Positions 50,441 to 58,922 of a stretch of DNA of 64,000 bases are shown in pieces. Location of the stretch: contig NZ_JAUSBN010000073.1 in assembly GCF_030651995.1 (NCBI RefSeq), positions 62,001-126,000 of the forward strand. Direction: 5' to 3'. The notes below the pieces were generated by a model. It did no database searches, had not been told where the DNA came from, and was given only the letters and a program-made list of their open reading frames with translations. The stretch is from Reyranella sp. GTDB lineage: Bacteria; Pseudomonadota; Alphaproteobacteria; Reyranellales; Reyranellaceae. The translations under genes were made by a program, and so were the position numbers. The first letter of the stretch is position 1. Each line of letters opens with the position of its first letter.

Positions 50441-50465
50441 GCAACCGCCTCCGAGTGGTCCCGTT
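50441..50465 (+). promoter_or_regulatory. Stress-type promoter motif GCAAC-N16-CGTT
   Basis: GCAAC 50441-50445, 16-base spacer, CGTT 50462-50465, ending 40 bases before the ATG at 50506. Confidence 0.55.
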
Positions 50466-50505
50466 GCCCGGCCGGCCCGATGTTCGCCAGCGTGAGGAGA
50501 TGAGG

Positions 50506-50703
50506 ATGCCGCTCGATACCACACACACGAGAATGGGATTCGAACTCGCCTTGTTGCGCGCTTTGGGAGAAGGGCGGCGCCGTCAGTCGCTTGCAGATCG
50601 GTTGTTGCGCGAACGACGCGATGGGGAAGCGTTCCCCGAGGTCCGCATCGCGCAGATGATCCTGAAGGTCTCATCGCTTTCTCAATCGCCCGCCGAGCCC
50701 TAG
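50506..50703 (+). CDS. Small hypothetical protein
   Basis: A 65-residue protein: 'MPLDTTHTRMGFELALLRAL' and 'EGRRRQSLADRLLRERRDGE'. ATG 50506 is chosen because GAGGAG is six bases upstream; the ATG at 50500 abuts it. A GCAAC-N16-CGTT motif sits 40 bases before the start. Helical, basic, cytosolic. Unknown function. Confidence 0.55.
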   Translation: MPLDTTHTRMGFELALLRALGEGRRRQSLADRLLRERRDGEAFPEVRIAQMILKVSSLSQSPAEP

Positions 50704-50709
50704 ACAGCA

Positions 50710-51168
50710 ATGCCTCGTGTGGCCTGGACAGACCTCGCCGGTGCGCCCGGCGCCGCTTACCTTCTGGAGGGTGAACTCATGCCCTGCTTTGCCGGAGGGC
50801 GGCGTGACGACGATCCCTTCGACAGTGCGCGGCTCAGGTTCGCCGCCAACCTCATGGTGCGCACCTGCAGCCACCTCAAACTCAAGGGTCCTTTCGCGAT
50901 ACAGCCCTCGCGCGAAGGCAACAGGCTGCTGATCCAATGTGCAGTCACTGAAGAGCCCGACTTCGCACGTCTTGCAGAAGTGGCCGGCGGCAGCGAGATC
51001 GAAGCCTCGCTCTGGCGCGGTCGCCGACATTTCCAACTCGACGAGGCATGTCACGACGCATTGCTCGCCATCGCCGGTCCGCCCGACGGGCGAGGTGCCG
51101 GCCGCCGCGCCCGTGCGGCGGCCCGTGAGGCCGAGGAACAGTCGCGCTATCGCTGGGGTCGGGATTGA
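50710..51168 (+). CDS. Hypothetical protein
   Basis: A 152-residue protein of unknown function, six bases after the previous stop, so likely in one transcript. The N-terminal half is beta-rich ('AAYLLEGELMPCFAGGRRDD', 'LKGPFAIQPSREGNRLLIQC'), the end Arg/Ala-rich. The true start could be the ATG at 50779. No motif recognised. Confidence 0.5.
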   Translation: MPRVAWTDLAGAPGAAYLLEGELMPCFAGGRRDDDPFDSARLRFAANLMVRTCSHLKLKGPFAIQPSREGNRLLIQCAVTEEPDFARLAEVAGGSEIEASLWRGRRHFQLDEACHDALLAIAGPPDGRGAGRRARAAAREAEEQSRYRWGRD

Positions 51169-51227
51169 AGAGCTTGGCGTGAAAGGGGCGGGTTTGCGGC
51201 TGGAGGCTGCCGCCGCGCTCAACTTTT

Positions 51228-51648
51228 TTGTCGATGCGCAGCGTCTTTTCGCCGAGAACAGGGCTTGGAAGGTGGCACGGCTGCCGCGCGTGCTCCGGGC
51301 CGGTGGCGGAGATCGCGAGCTGGCATGCGCCGCGTACCGTCTTCATCCGGTTCGAGCCACCCGCCACGCCCGACCCCGCGGAAGAGGGCATGGCGCTGCG
51401 CGGGCTTTGCGGCTGCGCTCGAGCGATGAGGCGTTATCACGCTGGTCGTGACCGGGGGTGAGACGGATGTCTGCGTCCTGGCGACGGTGATGCAGGCGAT
51501 CGACCTCGGCTTCAGCATCGTGCTGCCGATCGATGCACAGTGCAGTACCAGCGACGGCGAACACGATGCGCTCGTCGACCTGTTCCACAAGCGCTTCGGC
51601 GCCCACTTGGAAGCGACGACGACCGAGGAACTCCTGCGCCACTGGTAG
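51228..51648 (+). pseudogene. Isochorismatase-family hydrolase, decayed
   Basis: Pieces of a cysteine hydrolase of the isochorismatase family lie in order but in different frames. First 'VAEIASWHAPRTVFIRFEPP' and 'ATPDPAEEG' (about 51307-51390), then, after loss of the middle, 'TGGETDVCVLATVMQAIDLG' with the active-site Cys and 'DALVDLFHKRFGAHLEATTTEELLRHW' (51448-51648; last piece in two parts). A full protein would be about 200-220 residues. At least two frame changes and a deletion of roughly 60 codons are needed to explain the remains. KatE lies downstream. Confidence 0.75.
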
Positions 51649-51816
51649 GCCAGCACGGCGCTCTGCATGACCGCCTCGTTGCGGTGGACCGGGAGACCGA
51701 ACTTGGGGCTACCGGACGTCGGCGTCGCGACCGGGAGAGAGACGCCGCGGCACAGAGCTTGCGGCGGGGCAACGCCCGAACCGGCATCGCCGGTCGACAT
51801 TATGCGGAAGCGAAGG

Positions 51817-51842
51817 GCAACCGTTCTCGTGGCAAGGCCGTT
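51817..51842 (+). promoter_or_regulatory. Stress-type promoter motif GCAAC-N17-CGTT before katE
   Basis: GCAAC 51817-51821, 17-base spacer, CGTT 51839-51842, ending 37 bases before the katE ATG. Confidence 0.55.
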
Positions 51843-51879
51843 TGCAGCGTTCCTCACGCATAACCGAACGGAACCCAAC

Positions 51880-54054
51880 ATGGCCAAGAAGCCCGTACCG
51901 CCGACGATGGCTCCTCCCTCTCCGCGCACGGCGGGACAGGATACGCCCCTCGACAAGGGGTACTCAGCCCGGCAGGAAACGGCCAAGACAGGCGATCTTC
52001 GGCCCGACACGATGCCGCCGGGCGACGCGCTCACGACCAACCAGGGTGTGGGCGTCAGCGATGACCAGAACTCGCTGAAAGCCGGCGTGCGCGGTCCGAC
52101 GCTGCTCGAAGACATACTGATGCGTGAGAAGATCACGCATTTCGACCATGAGCGCATCCCCGAGCGCGTGGTGCATGCCCGAGGCGCGGCGGCGCACGGT
52201 GTGTTTCAGGTCTATGAAGACCTCTCGGCGCTGTCCTGCGCGCAGGTCTTTCGGGACCCCAAGGTCCAGACGCCGGTCTTCGTGCGCTTCTCGACGGTTG
52301 CGGGCTCGCGCGGGTCGACCGATACGCCCCGCGACGTGCGCGGCTTCGCGGTGAAGTTCTATACGCAGGAAGGCGTGTGGGACCTGGTAGGCAACAACAT
52401 GCCGGTGTTCTTCATCCAGGACGCCAACAAGTTCCCCGACCTGATTCATGCGGTGAAGCCCGAGCCCCACAACGAGATCCCGCAGGCGCAGTCGGCTCAC
52501 GACACGTTCTGGGATTTCGTGTCGCTGACGCCCGAGAGCGCCCACATGCTGATGTGGCTGATGAGCGACCGGGCGCTGCCGCGCAGCTACGCGACCATGG
52601 AAGGGTTTGGCGTCCACACCTTCCGCCTCGTCGATGCCCAAGGCGGCTGGCGTTTCGTCAAGTTCCACTGGAAACCGCTGAAGGGCGTGTGTTCGCTCGT
52701 GTGGGACGAGGCCAACCTCCTCGGCGGTCGCGATCCCGACTTCAACCGGCGCGACCTCTGGGAAGCCATCGAGCGTGGCGACTTCCCGGAATGGGAGCTC
52801 GGCCTTCAGATCGTAGAGCCGGCCGACGAGCACAAGTTCGACTTCGACCTGCTCGACGCGACGAAGATCATCCCGGAAGAACTCGTCCCCATCCGCAAGG
52901 TCGGTAAGCTCACACTGAACCGGAACCCCGACAACTTCTTCGCGGAGACGGAGCAGGTGGCGTTCCACACCGGCCATGTCGTGCCGGGCATCGACTTCAC
53001 CAACGATCCGCTGCTGCAGGGCCGGCTCTTCTCCTACATCGACACGCAGCTGCGTCGTGTCGGCCCGAACTTTCACGAACTGCCGATCAACCGCTCGCGG
53101 CGGCCGGTCGACAACAACCAGCGCGACGGGTTCGGGCGGATCACGATCAACCCGGGCAAGGTCGCATACTTCCCCAACAGCCTGGGCGGCGGATGCCCGA
53201 TGCATTCGCCCACGGCCGCGGCGGCGTTCCGCTCGGTCGCGGTGCAGGAGGCTGGCGCCAAGCTACGCCAGCGCAGCGACAGCTTCAGCGACCATTTCAG
53301 CCAGGCAACCCTGTTTTGGAACAGCATGAGTGACTGGGAGAAGGACCATATCGCGGCCGCCTTCGCCTTCGAGCTGAACATGGTCGTCGACCAGGGCGTG
53401 CGGAATCGCGTGATGAACGAGCTCCTGTGCAACATCGCGCCGGAACTGGCCGACATGGTCTCGACCCAGACCGGCATCGATGTGGCGCCGGCCGGCACAC
53501 CGGATGCGCCGACGCCGTCTGCGCCGACCCCGTCGGGGCCGCTGAACCCGAAGGCCGCCGAGCTGCGTTCGCCGGCGCTCTCCATGGACAAGGCGCCGCC
53601 GCTGGTGCGTGGCCGCAAGATCGCGATCCTGGTGGCCGATGGTGTCGACTCCGCCATGGTGAAGACGATCGTGGGCGACCTCACCAAGGCCGATCAGGTG
53701 TCGGAGCTGATCGGCCCGACCGCCGGCGCCGTGATCGACGCGGCAACCAAGTCTCTTCACGTCAATCGAGCCGCTCCCAATGCGCCGTCGGTGATCTACG
53801 ACGCCGTGCTGATCCCACCCGGCGTCGCCGAGGGTCTGGCCGCCATGCCGATCGCCCATCGCTTCATCGACGAGGCTTTCCGCCACGGCAAGCCAATCGC
53901 GGCAGCGGAGGACGCCCGCGCTCTGCTGGTCAAGCTCGGTCTCGAGGGTGGAGAGGGCGTGGTGATCGGCGACGGCAAGCTGGCCGCCCTGCTGCTCGAC
54001 TCCCTCGCCCAGCATCGCTTCCCGCGGCGTGTCTCGAACCTCGCGCCGAACTGA
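51880..54054 (+). CDS. katE: Large-subunit (clade 2) catalase KatE
   Basis: A 724-residue monofunctional catalase of the HPII type. The heme-pocket His is His99 in '[20 protein letters not shown]', Asn is in '[14 protein letters not shown]', and the heme-ligand Tyr in '[17 protein letters not shown]'. The C-terminal 150 residues form the flavodoxin/DJ-1-like domain seen only in large catalases ('[20 protein letters not shown]', '[13 protein letters not shown]'). It destroys hydrogen peroxide in the cytoplasm. A stress-type promoter motif is directly upstream and hemerythrin follows. Confidence 0.97.
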   Translation: MAKKPVPPTMAPPSPRTAGQDTPLDKGYSARQETAKTGDLRPDTMPPGDALTTNQGVGVSDDQNSLKAGVRGPTLLEDILMREKITHFDHERIPERVVHARGAAAHGVFQVYEDLSALSCAQVFRDPKVQTPVFVRFSTVAGSRGSTDTPRDVRGFAVKFYTQEGVWDLVGNNMPVFFIQDANKFPDLIHAVKPEPHNEIPQAQSAHDTFWDFVSLTPESAHMLMWLMSDRALPRSYATMEGFGVHTFRLVDAQGGWRFVKFHWKPLKGVCSLVWDEANLLGGRDPDFNRRDLWEAIERGDFPEWELGLQIVEPADEHKFDFDLLDATKIIPEELVPIRKVGKLTLNRNPDNFFAETEQVAFHTGHVVPGIDFTNDPLLQGRLFSYIDTQLRRVGPNFHELPINRSRRPVDNNQRDGFGRITINPGKVAYFPNSLGGGCPMHSPTAAAAFRSVAVQEAGAKLRQRSDSFSDHFSQATLFWNSMSDWEKDHIAAAFAFELNMVVDQGVRNRVMNELLCNIAPELADMVSTQTGIDVAPAGTPDAPTPSAPTPSGPLNPKAAELRSPALSMDKAPPLVRGRKIAILVADGVDSAMVKTIVGDLTKADQVSELIGPTAGAVIDAATKSLHVNRAAPNAPSVIYDAVLIPPGVAEGLAAMPIAHRFIDEAFRHGKPIAAAEDARALLVKLGLEGGEGVVIGDGKLAALLLDSLAQHRFPRRVSNLAPN

Positions 54055-54092
54055 CCGCAACCGGGTCCCACGATTCAACCATAGGAGACATC

Positions 54093-54629
54093 ATGGCTAC
54101 GAAAGAGAATGCGGTCGCACTGCTCAAGGCCGATCACCGCAAGGTCGAGGAGCTGTTTGAGTCCTTCGAGAAGGCGCGGTCCGACGATCGGAAGATCGCG
54201 CTGGTCAAGCAGATCTGCACCGAACTGATGGTCCATGCGACCATCGAGGAGGAGATCTTCTATCCGGCCTGCAAGGGAAAGATCGAGGATGGGGAGCTGC
54301 TCGACGAAGCCTATGTCGAGCATGACGGCGCCAAGGTACTGATCGCCGAGCTGCTGCAGGGCTCGCCTGCGGACGAGTTCTACGACGCCAAGGTCAAGGT
54401 CCTGTCCGAGATGATCAAACACCACGTCAAGGAGGAGGAGATGCGTTCCGAGGGTCTGTTCGCCGAGGCGCGGGATGCCGGCGTGGACCTGGACGATCTC
54501 GGCGAGAGGCTGACGGTCCGCAAGGCGCAGCTCCTCGCCAAGTTCAAGGAAGCAGGCAAACTGCCGCCGCCGCAGACCCGTTCCTTCACCGGGCACAAAC
54601 TGACCCAGAGCGAACCGGTAACGGCATAA
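54093..54629 (+). CDS. Hemerythrin-domain protein
   Basis: A 178-residue HHE-type hemerythrin-like protein: 'ALLKADHRKVEELFESFEKA', 'ELMVHATIEEEIFYPACKG', 'EAYVEHDGAKVLIAEL' and 'MIKHHVKEEEMRSEGLFAEA' give the His and Glu ligands for a di-iron site. It is 38 bases after katE with TAGGAG before the ATG, so probably the same transcript. Likely protects against oxidative stress by binding oxygen, NO or iron. Confidence 0.93.
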   Translation: MATKENAVALLKADHRKVEELFESFEKARSDDRKIALVKQICTELMVHATIEEEIFYPACKGKIEDGELLDEAYVEHDGAKVLIAELLQGSPADEFYDAKVKVLSEMIKHHVKEEEMRSEGLFAEARDAGVDLDDLGERLTVRKAQLLAKFKEAGKLPPPQTRSFTGHKLTQSEPVTA

Positions 54630-54779
54630 CAGGGTTCGTTGGAGGCCGGGCATCCGTGCCCGGCCTGTCACGGGCTCGAGGCACGGCGACAATCGAACGA
54701 CCGAACGAAGGGCCACCGGCCCGCGGACTTCCGCGCACACATGGGTGCGACGCCTTTTGTCGGCGTCGCACCCCTGCGG

Positions 54780-55103
54780 CTAGCGGTTCGCGGCCTTGTC
54801 TTGCGGTGGAGTGGGCGCCGGTTCGATGGTCGATACGGGATCGCTGCCCGGAAAGCTGTCCCTCAGCGCGTCGTCCAGCTTCTGCTCCCTCTTCTCGGTC
54901 TTCGAAGCCGGTTTGGTGCTGCCGGAGCTTTCCGACTTCGTCGTATCGGCGCGGCCGATGCGCTGCTCCAGCGCGATTAATTCCTGTTCCATCATCTTAA
55001 GGTCGGACGTCTCGCGCTCGGAACTCCCGCCGCTCTCATGGGCACTTGAGATTTTCGTCCGCAGGTCGTCGCGCTCCTGCATGAGCATTTCGGTCTTGGT
55101 CAT
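54780..55103 (-). CDS. Small stress-type protein with DSFPGSDP motif
   Basis: A 107-residue polar protein. The first half is a coiled coil ('MTKTEMLMQERDDLRTKISS', 'MMEQELIALEQRIGRAD'), the second carries 'KLDDALRDSFPGSDPVS', a motif (LDxxLxxxFPxSDP) I recognise from many short proteins of uncertain role in stress loci. Its promoter gap is shared with the 55270 gene, and a GCAAC-N16-CGTT motif faces it 39 bases upstream. Confidence 0.7.
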   Translation of the reverse strand: MTKTEMLMQERDDLRTKISSAHESGGSSERETSDLKMMEQELIALEQRIGRADTTKSESSGSTKPASKTEKREQKLDDALRDSFPGSDPVSTIEPAPTPPQDKAANR

Positions 55104-55141
55104 TCAAACCCCCACTCGAAAACGCATGTGTATTCACAGGC

Positions 55142-55166
55142 AACGCCGTCTCCTGCGTGAAGTTGC
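55142..55166 (-). promoter_or_regulatory. Stress-type promoter motif, minus strand
   Basis: On the minus strand GCAAC (55166-55162), 16-base spacer, CGTT (55145-55142), ending 38 bases before the ATG at 55103. Confidence 0.55.
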
Positions 55167-55199
55167 GAGTGAACTGGGGCCATCGTTCGCTTGCGTACG

Positions 55200-55223
55200 G
55201 CAACCATCAGTGATCGGCGCGTT
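55200..55223 (+). promoter_or_regulatory. Stress-type promoter motif, plus strand (N15)
   Basis: GCAAC 55200-55204, 15-base spacer, CGTT 55220-55223, ending 46 bases before the ATG at 55270. The spacer is one base short of the others. With the minus motif it makes a divergent promoter pair. Confidence 0.45.
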
Positions 55224-55269
55224 GACGGTCCGGCTGGAATGCTCAGCTCACATTTGAGAGGAAATGGAA

Positions 55270-55728
55270 ATGAAGAAGATGTTTGCCCTCGCGGCGACTG
55301 CGATGATGGTCGCTGGCGCGCCGGCTTTCGCCGCCACCGACGCCGAATGCCAGGACATGTGGAAGAAGGCCGACGCCAACAGCGACGGCAACGTCACTGG
55401 TGGCGAGTCGATCCGGTACATGTCGTTCATGCGCGTCGCCGGCATGACGGTAGCGACCGAAGGTACGATCACCCAGGCCGAGTTCATGAATGCGTGCAAG
55501 GCCGATGCGTACAAGGCGAGGCAGGCCGATGCCGGCGCGCCGCTGAAGGGTTCGAACTCCTTCACCGAGGCCCAGGCCAAGGACCGCATCATTGCGCAGG
55601 GCATGGACGGCGTCACCGGCCTCACCAAGGACGGCGATGGCATCTGGCGCGGCACGGCGCAGCACGCCGGCAAGCCCGTCCAGGTTGCGGTCGACTACAA
55701 GGGCAACGTCGTTACGGCCAACCAGTAA
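55270..55728 (+). CDS. Secreted protein with an EF-hand-like loop
   Basis: A 152-residue exported protein with a signal peptide (MKKMFALAATAMMVAGAPAFA). Just after it, 'CQDMWKKADANSDGNVTGGE' contains a calcium-loop pattern D-x-N-x-D-G-x-V-x3-E like an EF-hand. A second acidic region 'LTKDGDGIWRGTAQHAGKPV' and a C-terminal beta repeat follow. ATG 55270 is preferred to 55264 for SD spacing (GAGAGG). It is 26 bases from the YflT-like gene, likely the same operon. Role unknown. Confidence 0.7.
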   Translation: MKKMFALAATAMMVAGAPAFAATDAECQDMWKKADANSDGNVTGGESIRYMSFMRVAGMTVATEGTITQAEFMNACKADAYKARQADAGAPLKGSNSFTEAQAKDRIIAQGMDGVTGLTKDGDGIWRGTAQHAGKPVQVAVDYKGNVVTANQ

Positions 55729-55754
55729 CCACGAATAAGTAGAGGAACACGAAC

Positions 55755-56342
55755 ATGAAGACCGTAAGCCGAGCTTATGACAGCTATGCACAGGCCCGCG
55801 CGGCCGTCGACGCCGTCGAGAAGGCGGGCGTGCCGAGCAAGGACGTCAGCATCGTCGCCAACAAGTATGTCAGCGCCGAGTACGAGGACGTCGATGACGT
55901 GAACAAGGCCGCAGCCGGTGCCGGCATCGGCGGTGCCGTCGGTGCGGGTGCCGGACTGCTTGCCGGCCTCGGCCTGCTGGCCATCCCGGGCCTCGGCCCG
56001 GTCGTTGCGGCAGGCTGGCTGGCCTCGACGGCCGCCGTGGCCGCAGGTGGCGCGGCCGCCGGCGGCATCGTCGGCGCGATGGTCGAAGCTGGCACCGACA
56101 AGGAGCATGCCGAGGTTTATTCGGAAGCGGTGCGCCGTGGCGGCACACTCGTCAGCGCACGCGTGCAGGACGGCGATGCCGCCCGAATCGAGGCGATCCT
56201 CGCAAACTCGAAGCCGATCGATCCCGTGGCCCGGGGCGCTGAGTACCGTGCCGCCGGTTGGAAGAACTTCGACCCGAAGGCGGATCCGTACCGTCCGAGC
56301 CAGACCGAGGTCGATCGCATGCGTGCGAGCTGGCCAGGCTGA
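55755..56342 (+). CDS. General stress protein (YflT-like) with Gly-rich hydrophobic centre
   Basis: A 195-residue protein. The front, 'MKTVSRAYDSYAQARAAVDA' and 'VEKAGVPSKDVSIVANKY', is the YflT-type domain of general stress proteins. The centre (about 58-115) is a long Gly/Ala hairpin-like membrane stretch. The end returns to a second YflT-like half ('SEAVRRGGTLVSARVQDGDA'). It may coat or enter membranes under stress. GAGGAA precedes the ATG, and a terminator follows the stop. Confidence 0.85.
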   Translation: MKTVSRAYDSYAQARAAVDAVEKAGVPSKDVSIVANKYVSAEYEDVDDVNKAAAGAGIGGAVGAGAGLLAGLGLLAIPGLGPVVAAGWLASTAAVAAGGAAAGGIVGAMVEAGTDKEHAEVYSEAVRRGGTLVSARVQDGDAARIEAILANSKPIDPVARGAEYRAAGWKNFDPKADPYRPSQTEVDRMRASWPG

Positions 56343-56364
56343 ACCCCGACTCCGGGATATGAGG

Positions 56365-56392
56365 AAAGGGGCCCGGCAGTCGGGCCCCTTTT
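56365..56392 (+). terminator. Rho-independent terminator after the stress operon
   Basis: AAAGGGGCCCGG, loop, CGGGCCCCTTTT: an 8-bp GC stem (56368-56375 with 56381-56388) followed by TTTT, 23 bases after the YflT-like stop. Confidence 0.85.
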
Positions 56393-56501
56393 CGTTGCCG
56401 CCCCCGGCTGCCAACATGACGTTTTTGTCGCGCCGCATCCCGCGGTCACGCAACAAACACTGGCGTCCCGGCATTGACTCTCCAACAGGAAGGAGAGGGA
56501 C

Positions 56502-56837
56502 ATGGAAGCAGCACGGACGCTTCTCGGAGACATCGCGCAGTACTTCGTCGGCCCGGCCGATCCGCGTGACCAACTCGACGCATTGGACCGCGACCGGCGT
56601 GATGCAGAGGCCGAAATCCGGGCGGTCCTGGATCGGCTGGCGAGCAAGTACGATGTGCCGAGCGACGATGTCGACGACGGCATGCCGCTCACCGCCAACA
56701 AGGCCGCGGAGATGTGGGCCTCGAGGCCGCGCAGGCCCTGCAGGTGGCCGGCGCCCTCGCCGAAGGCGCCAAGACGCTGAGCGAGACCGAGGTCGGCGGC
56801 GGCCGCAATGCCCTTCAATCCGTACTGGGAGTCTGAG
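56502..56837 (+). pseudogene. Chimeric remnant: small host-type protein joined to the end of a phage protein
   Basis: ATG 56502 has a good AGGAGAGGG and opens a helical protein ('MEAARTLLGDIAQYFVGPAD', 'AVLDRLASKYDVPSDDVDDG'). After 'AAEMW' (near 56716) the frame loses sense and ends at 56780. From there another frame reads 'GLEAAQALQVAGALAEGAKT', 'LSETEVGGGRNALQSVLGV' and a stop at 56836. The second part looks like the C-terminus of a longer protein; its place before the Bbp19-like and scaffold genes suggests a portal protein. So a deletion has joined two genes here. Confidence 0.5.
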
Positions 56838-56839
56838 CA

Positions 56840-57196
56840 ATGCACGACCCGAACGATGCCAGGCAGGTCCGCGAGGCCGAGCGGCTGGAGAAGCAGGCGC
56901 AGGAACGCGTCGCCGACGACCTCTGCGCGGTGATGGCGACCGAACCCGGCCGACGCTTCATGCACGGGCTGCTCGGCCTCTGCGACATCAGGAGCGACGG
57001 CTACGTACCCGGCGGCCTCGAGGCCCAGCGCCATCAGGATTATCGCGCCGGGCGTCGCAGCATCGGCATCGAGCTGCTGGGAGAACTCGAGCGCCACGTG
57101 CCGGAGATGACCGAGCTGATGAGCGCAGAAGCGCGCTTCAACGAGATCGAAACCGAATTGGCGGCCTGGGCTACGGAGGAGCAGAACGATGGCTGA
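56840..57196 (+). CDS. Bbp19-like phage protein
   Basis: A 118-residue phage protein: 'QERVADDLCAVMATEPGRRFMHGLLGLCDI' (about 26-55, quoted as two helices) and 'YRAGRRSIGIELLGELERHV' match the Bbp19-like family found between portal and scaffold genes of podoviruses. Exact role unknown. It overlaps the scaffold start by eight bases and appears intact. Confidence 0.75.
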   Translation: MHDPNDARQVREAERLEKQAQERVADDLCAVMATEPGRRFMHGLLGLCDIRSDGYVPGGLEAQRHQDYRAGRRSIGIELLGELERHVPEMTELMSAEARFNEIETELAAWATEEQNDG

Positions 57197-57791
57197 TACG
57201 ATCGAGACGACAACGCCGGCGGTGCAGGTCGCCGTGGCCGAAGCCGCTCCGAGCCCGGAGAGCGAGGTCGCGGCCCCGCAGGCCACAGCTGAGGCCAATG
57301 CCGGCACGGAAGCGGCCCCTGCCCAGACTCCCGTCGACTATTCGGGCCTCTCCCTGCCCGAGGGCTACCGCGCCGACGATCCGGTGTTCGCCGATGCCAT
57401 GAAGCTGTTCGACGCCGAGAAGATTGCGCCCGAAACGGCGCAGCGGCTGGTCGACTTCACCATCGAGCGCGACAAGGAGATCGCGCGGGCGGTCAGCGAC
57501 CACTCCGCCGCCACGTGGACGAAGCAGACGACCGAGTGGCGCGCCACCTCCGAGAAGGAATTCTCACCCGAGGCGCTGGGCGAGGCGAGGGCGGCGCTCT
57601 CGCGGGTCTTCGACCGACAGACGATCGACTATCTCGAAGGGCTGGGCTTCACCAACCATCCGGGCCTGATCCGGGGAATGGTGAAGGTCGCCCGCAGCAT
57701 CAAGGACGACTCGTTCGTGGCCGGCAATGCCGGCCGCGGCGGCGGCGCACCGGACCCCAGGTCCCTCTATCCCAACTCGCAGCACAACTAG
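57189..57791 (+). CDS. Phage scaffolding / capsid assembly-like protein
   Basis: A 200-residue acidic protein with an Ala/Glu/Pro-rich front (about 1-50) and a helical core: 'YSGLSLPEGYRADDPVFADA', 'TIERDKEIARAVSDHSAATW', 'DYLEGLGFTNHPGLIRGMVKVA'. This layout is that of head scaffold proteins in T7-like and other podoviruses. GGAGGAG precedes the ATG at 57189. It appears intact, but the capsid gene it would serve is broken. Confidence 0.75.
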   Translation: MADTIETTTPAVQVAVAEAAPSPESEVAAPQATAEANAGTEAAPAQTPVDYSGLSLPEGYRADDPVFADAMKLFDAEKIAPETAQRLVDFTIERDKEIARAVSDHSAATWTKQTTEWRATSEKEFSPEALGEARAALSRVFDRQTIDYLEGLGFTNHPGLIRGMVKVARSIKDDSFVAGNAGRGGGAPDPRSLYPNSQHN

Positions 57792-57803
57792 GAACCACGC
57801 TCC

Positions 57804-57924
57804 ATGGCAACGCTCTCCGTGACCAACCCGACCCTGGCCGACTGGTCCAAGGTCATCGATCCCAGGCCAACCCGCTGCCCGCGACCGTCGTCGCCATCAT
57901 CCCCCGAATTGAAGCTGGAGCCTG
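57804..57924 (+). pseudogene. Major capsid protein start fused to the end of another phage gene
   Basis: ATG 57804 begins 'MATLSVTNPTLADWSKVIDP', which reads like the N-terminus of podovirus major capsid proteins (about 330-400 residues). After some 20 codons it stops matching and enters a new frame reading 'QANPLPATVVAIIPRIEAGA' with a stop at 57923-57925, the tail of some other gene. The deleted piece would have held the rest of the capsid and several tail or internal genes. Confidence 0.6.
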
Positions 57925-57928
57925 ATCC

Positions 57929-58267
57929 ATGGCCCTCACGACCACCACGAACAAAGTAATTCACTCGGGCAACGCCAGCGCGACGTCGTTTGCCTACACC
58001 TTCCCGATCCTCGACGCCTCGCACCTGTCGGTCATCTACACCGACGCCGACGACGTCGAGACGACCCTGTCGGCCAGCCAGTTCAGCGTGACCGGCATCG
58101 GCGGCCGCTCCGGCGGCAGCGTCACCTATCCGCTGACCGGCTCGCCGATCGCGACGGGGACGAAGCTGACCATCGTGCGGACGGTGCCCTACACGCAGAC
58201 GACCGTGCTGGCCAACCAGGGCGGCTATTACCCTGAGCATGACCACAGGGCCACGAGTGCGCGCTGA
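57929..58267 (+). pseudogene. Phage tail-fibre N-terminal domain, truncated
   Basis: A 112-codon frame: 'TTTTNKVIHSGNASATSFAY', 'TFPILDASHLSVIYTDADDV', 'PLTGSPIATGTKLTIVRTVP', ending '...NQGGYYPEHDHRATSAR'. It matches the N-terminal attachment domain of T7-type tail fibres, which normally continues for hundreds of residues after 'GGYYPE'. The break follows directly. Just beyond, another frame (58258-58337) reads 'LTGIGARVLDFEPASAAE' and a stop, the end of a further lost gene. Confidence 0.7.
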
Positions 58268-58412
58268 TTGAGAGCCGTGTCTTGACCGGGATTGGTGCGC
58301 GCGTCCTCGATTTCGAGCCGGCATCCGCAGCAGAATAGAGCCTGTTCTCCAAGCGAATGGTTTCCGGCTTGTCCGCTTCCGTCAAACGCGCCAGCGCTTC
58401 TGGGCGGAAGCG

Positions 58413-58640
58413 CTAGGAGGTAGCTGACGGGAACGGCTCGACATAGGTCTCGCCGCTACGGCCGTAATACACGGCGCGCCTGCCCTGCATCGAGACGAGG
58501 TAGCCGACACAGCCTGCCTCCATGATCTGCCGGCAGAAGGTGAGGTATTTCGTTCTGCCGGCCTGGATCAGGCGGCCCACTACCTCGCCGAAGGTGATGC
58601 GTTCCTCGTGGGAGGCTTTGGTGCATTCCTCGATGACGCA
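58413..58640 (-). pseudogene. DUF1398-like protein lacking its start
   Basis: A minus-strand frame reads 'CVIEECTKASHEERITFGEV', 'VGRLIQAGRTKYLTFCRQIM' and ends 'YYGRSGETYVEPFPSATS' at a stop at 58413-58415. It resembles DUF1398 proteins (VIEACTRASxEGRITFPEVVxRLxxAGVERY). Family members start about 10 residues before the matched part; here no ATG, GTG or TTG is in frame, so the 5' end is probably lost. A hairpin AGCGCTTC/GAAGCGCT (58393-58414) overlaps the stop and could terminate transcription. Confidence 0.55.
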
Positions 58641-58767
58641 GGAGTGTCCGGGGAAAGATTGAAGAGGGCCGGCAAATCGCCAGCAGCGGCAACGACACGT
58701 TACAATCCAGGGAGTGTCCGACTCAGGACCCCGAGTCTGGTCCAGCCGGCCCTGTTTGTACGCACTT

Positions 58768-58838
58768 TGTCATCCCGAGCGCAGCGAGGGACCTTTGTCG
58801 GTGGCTCTAAAGGTCCCTCGCTGCGCTCGGGATGACAA
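58768..58838. repeat. Perfect dispersed inverted repeat (TGTCATCCCGAGCG type)
   Basis: Two perfect 30-base arms (58768-58797 and 58809-58838) flank 11 bases. The arm begins TTGTCATCCCGAGCG and ends GGGACCTTT. The copy at 1067-1187 shares the outer TGTCATCC(T/C)GAGCG and inner GGACCTTT blocks. It sits between the DUF1398 remnant and metY, both minus strand, and could fold as a very stable hairpin in RNA. Confidence 0.85.
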
Positions 58839-58922
58839 TTTTCCCCTATCCGAAATCGCGCGTCATTTTCCCCGGACAGCCCTGCATTTGAATGGGGAGG
58901 AAAGCCCGATGCCAAGTCGCGC

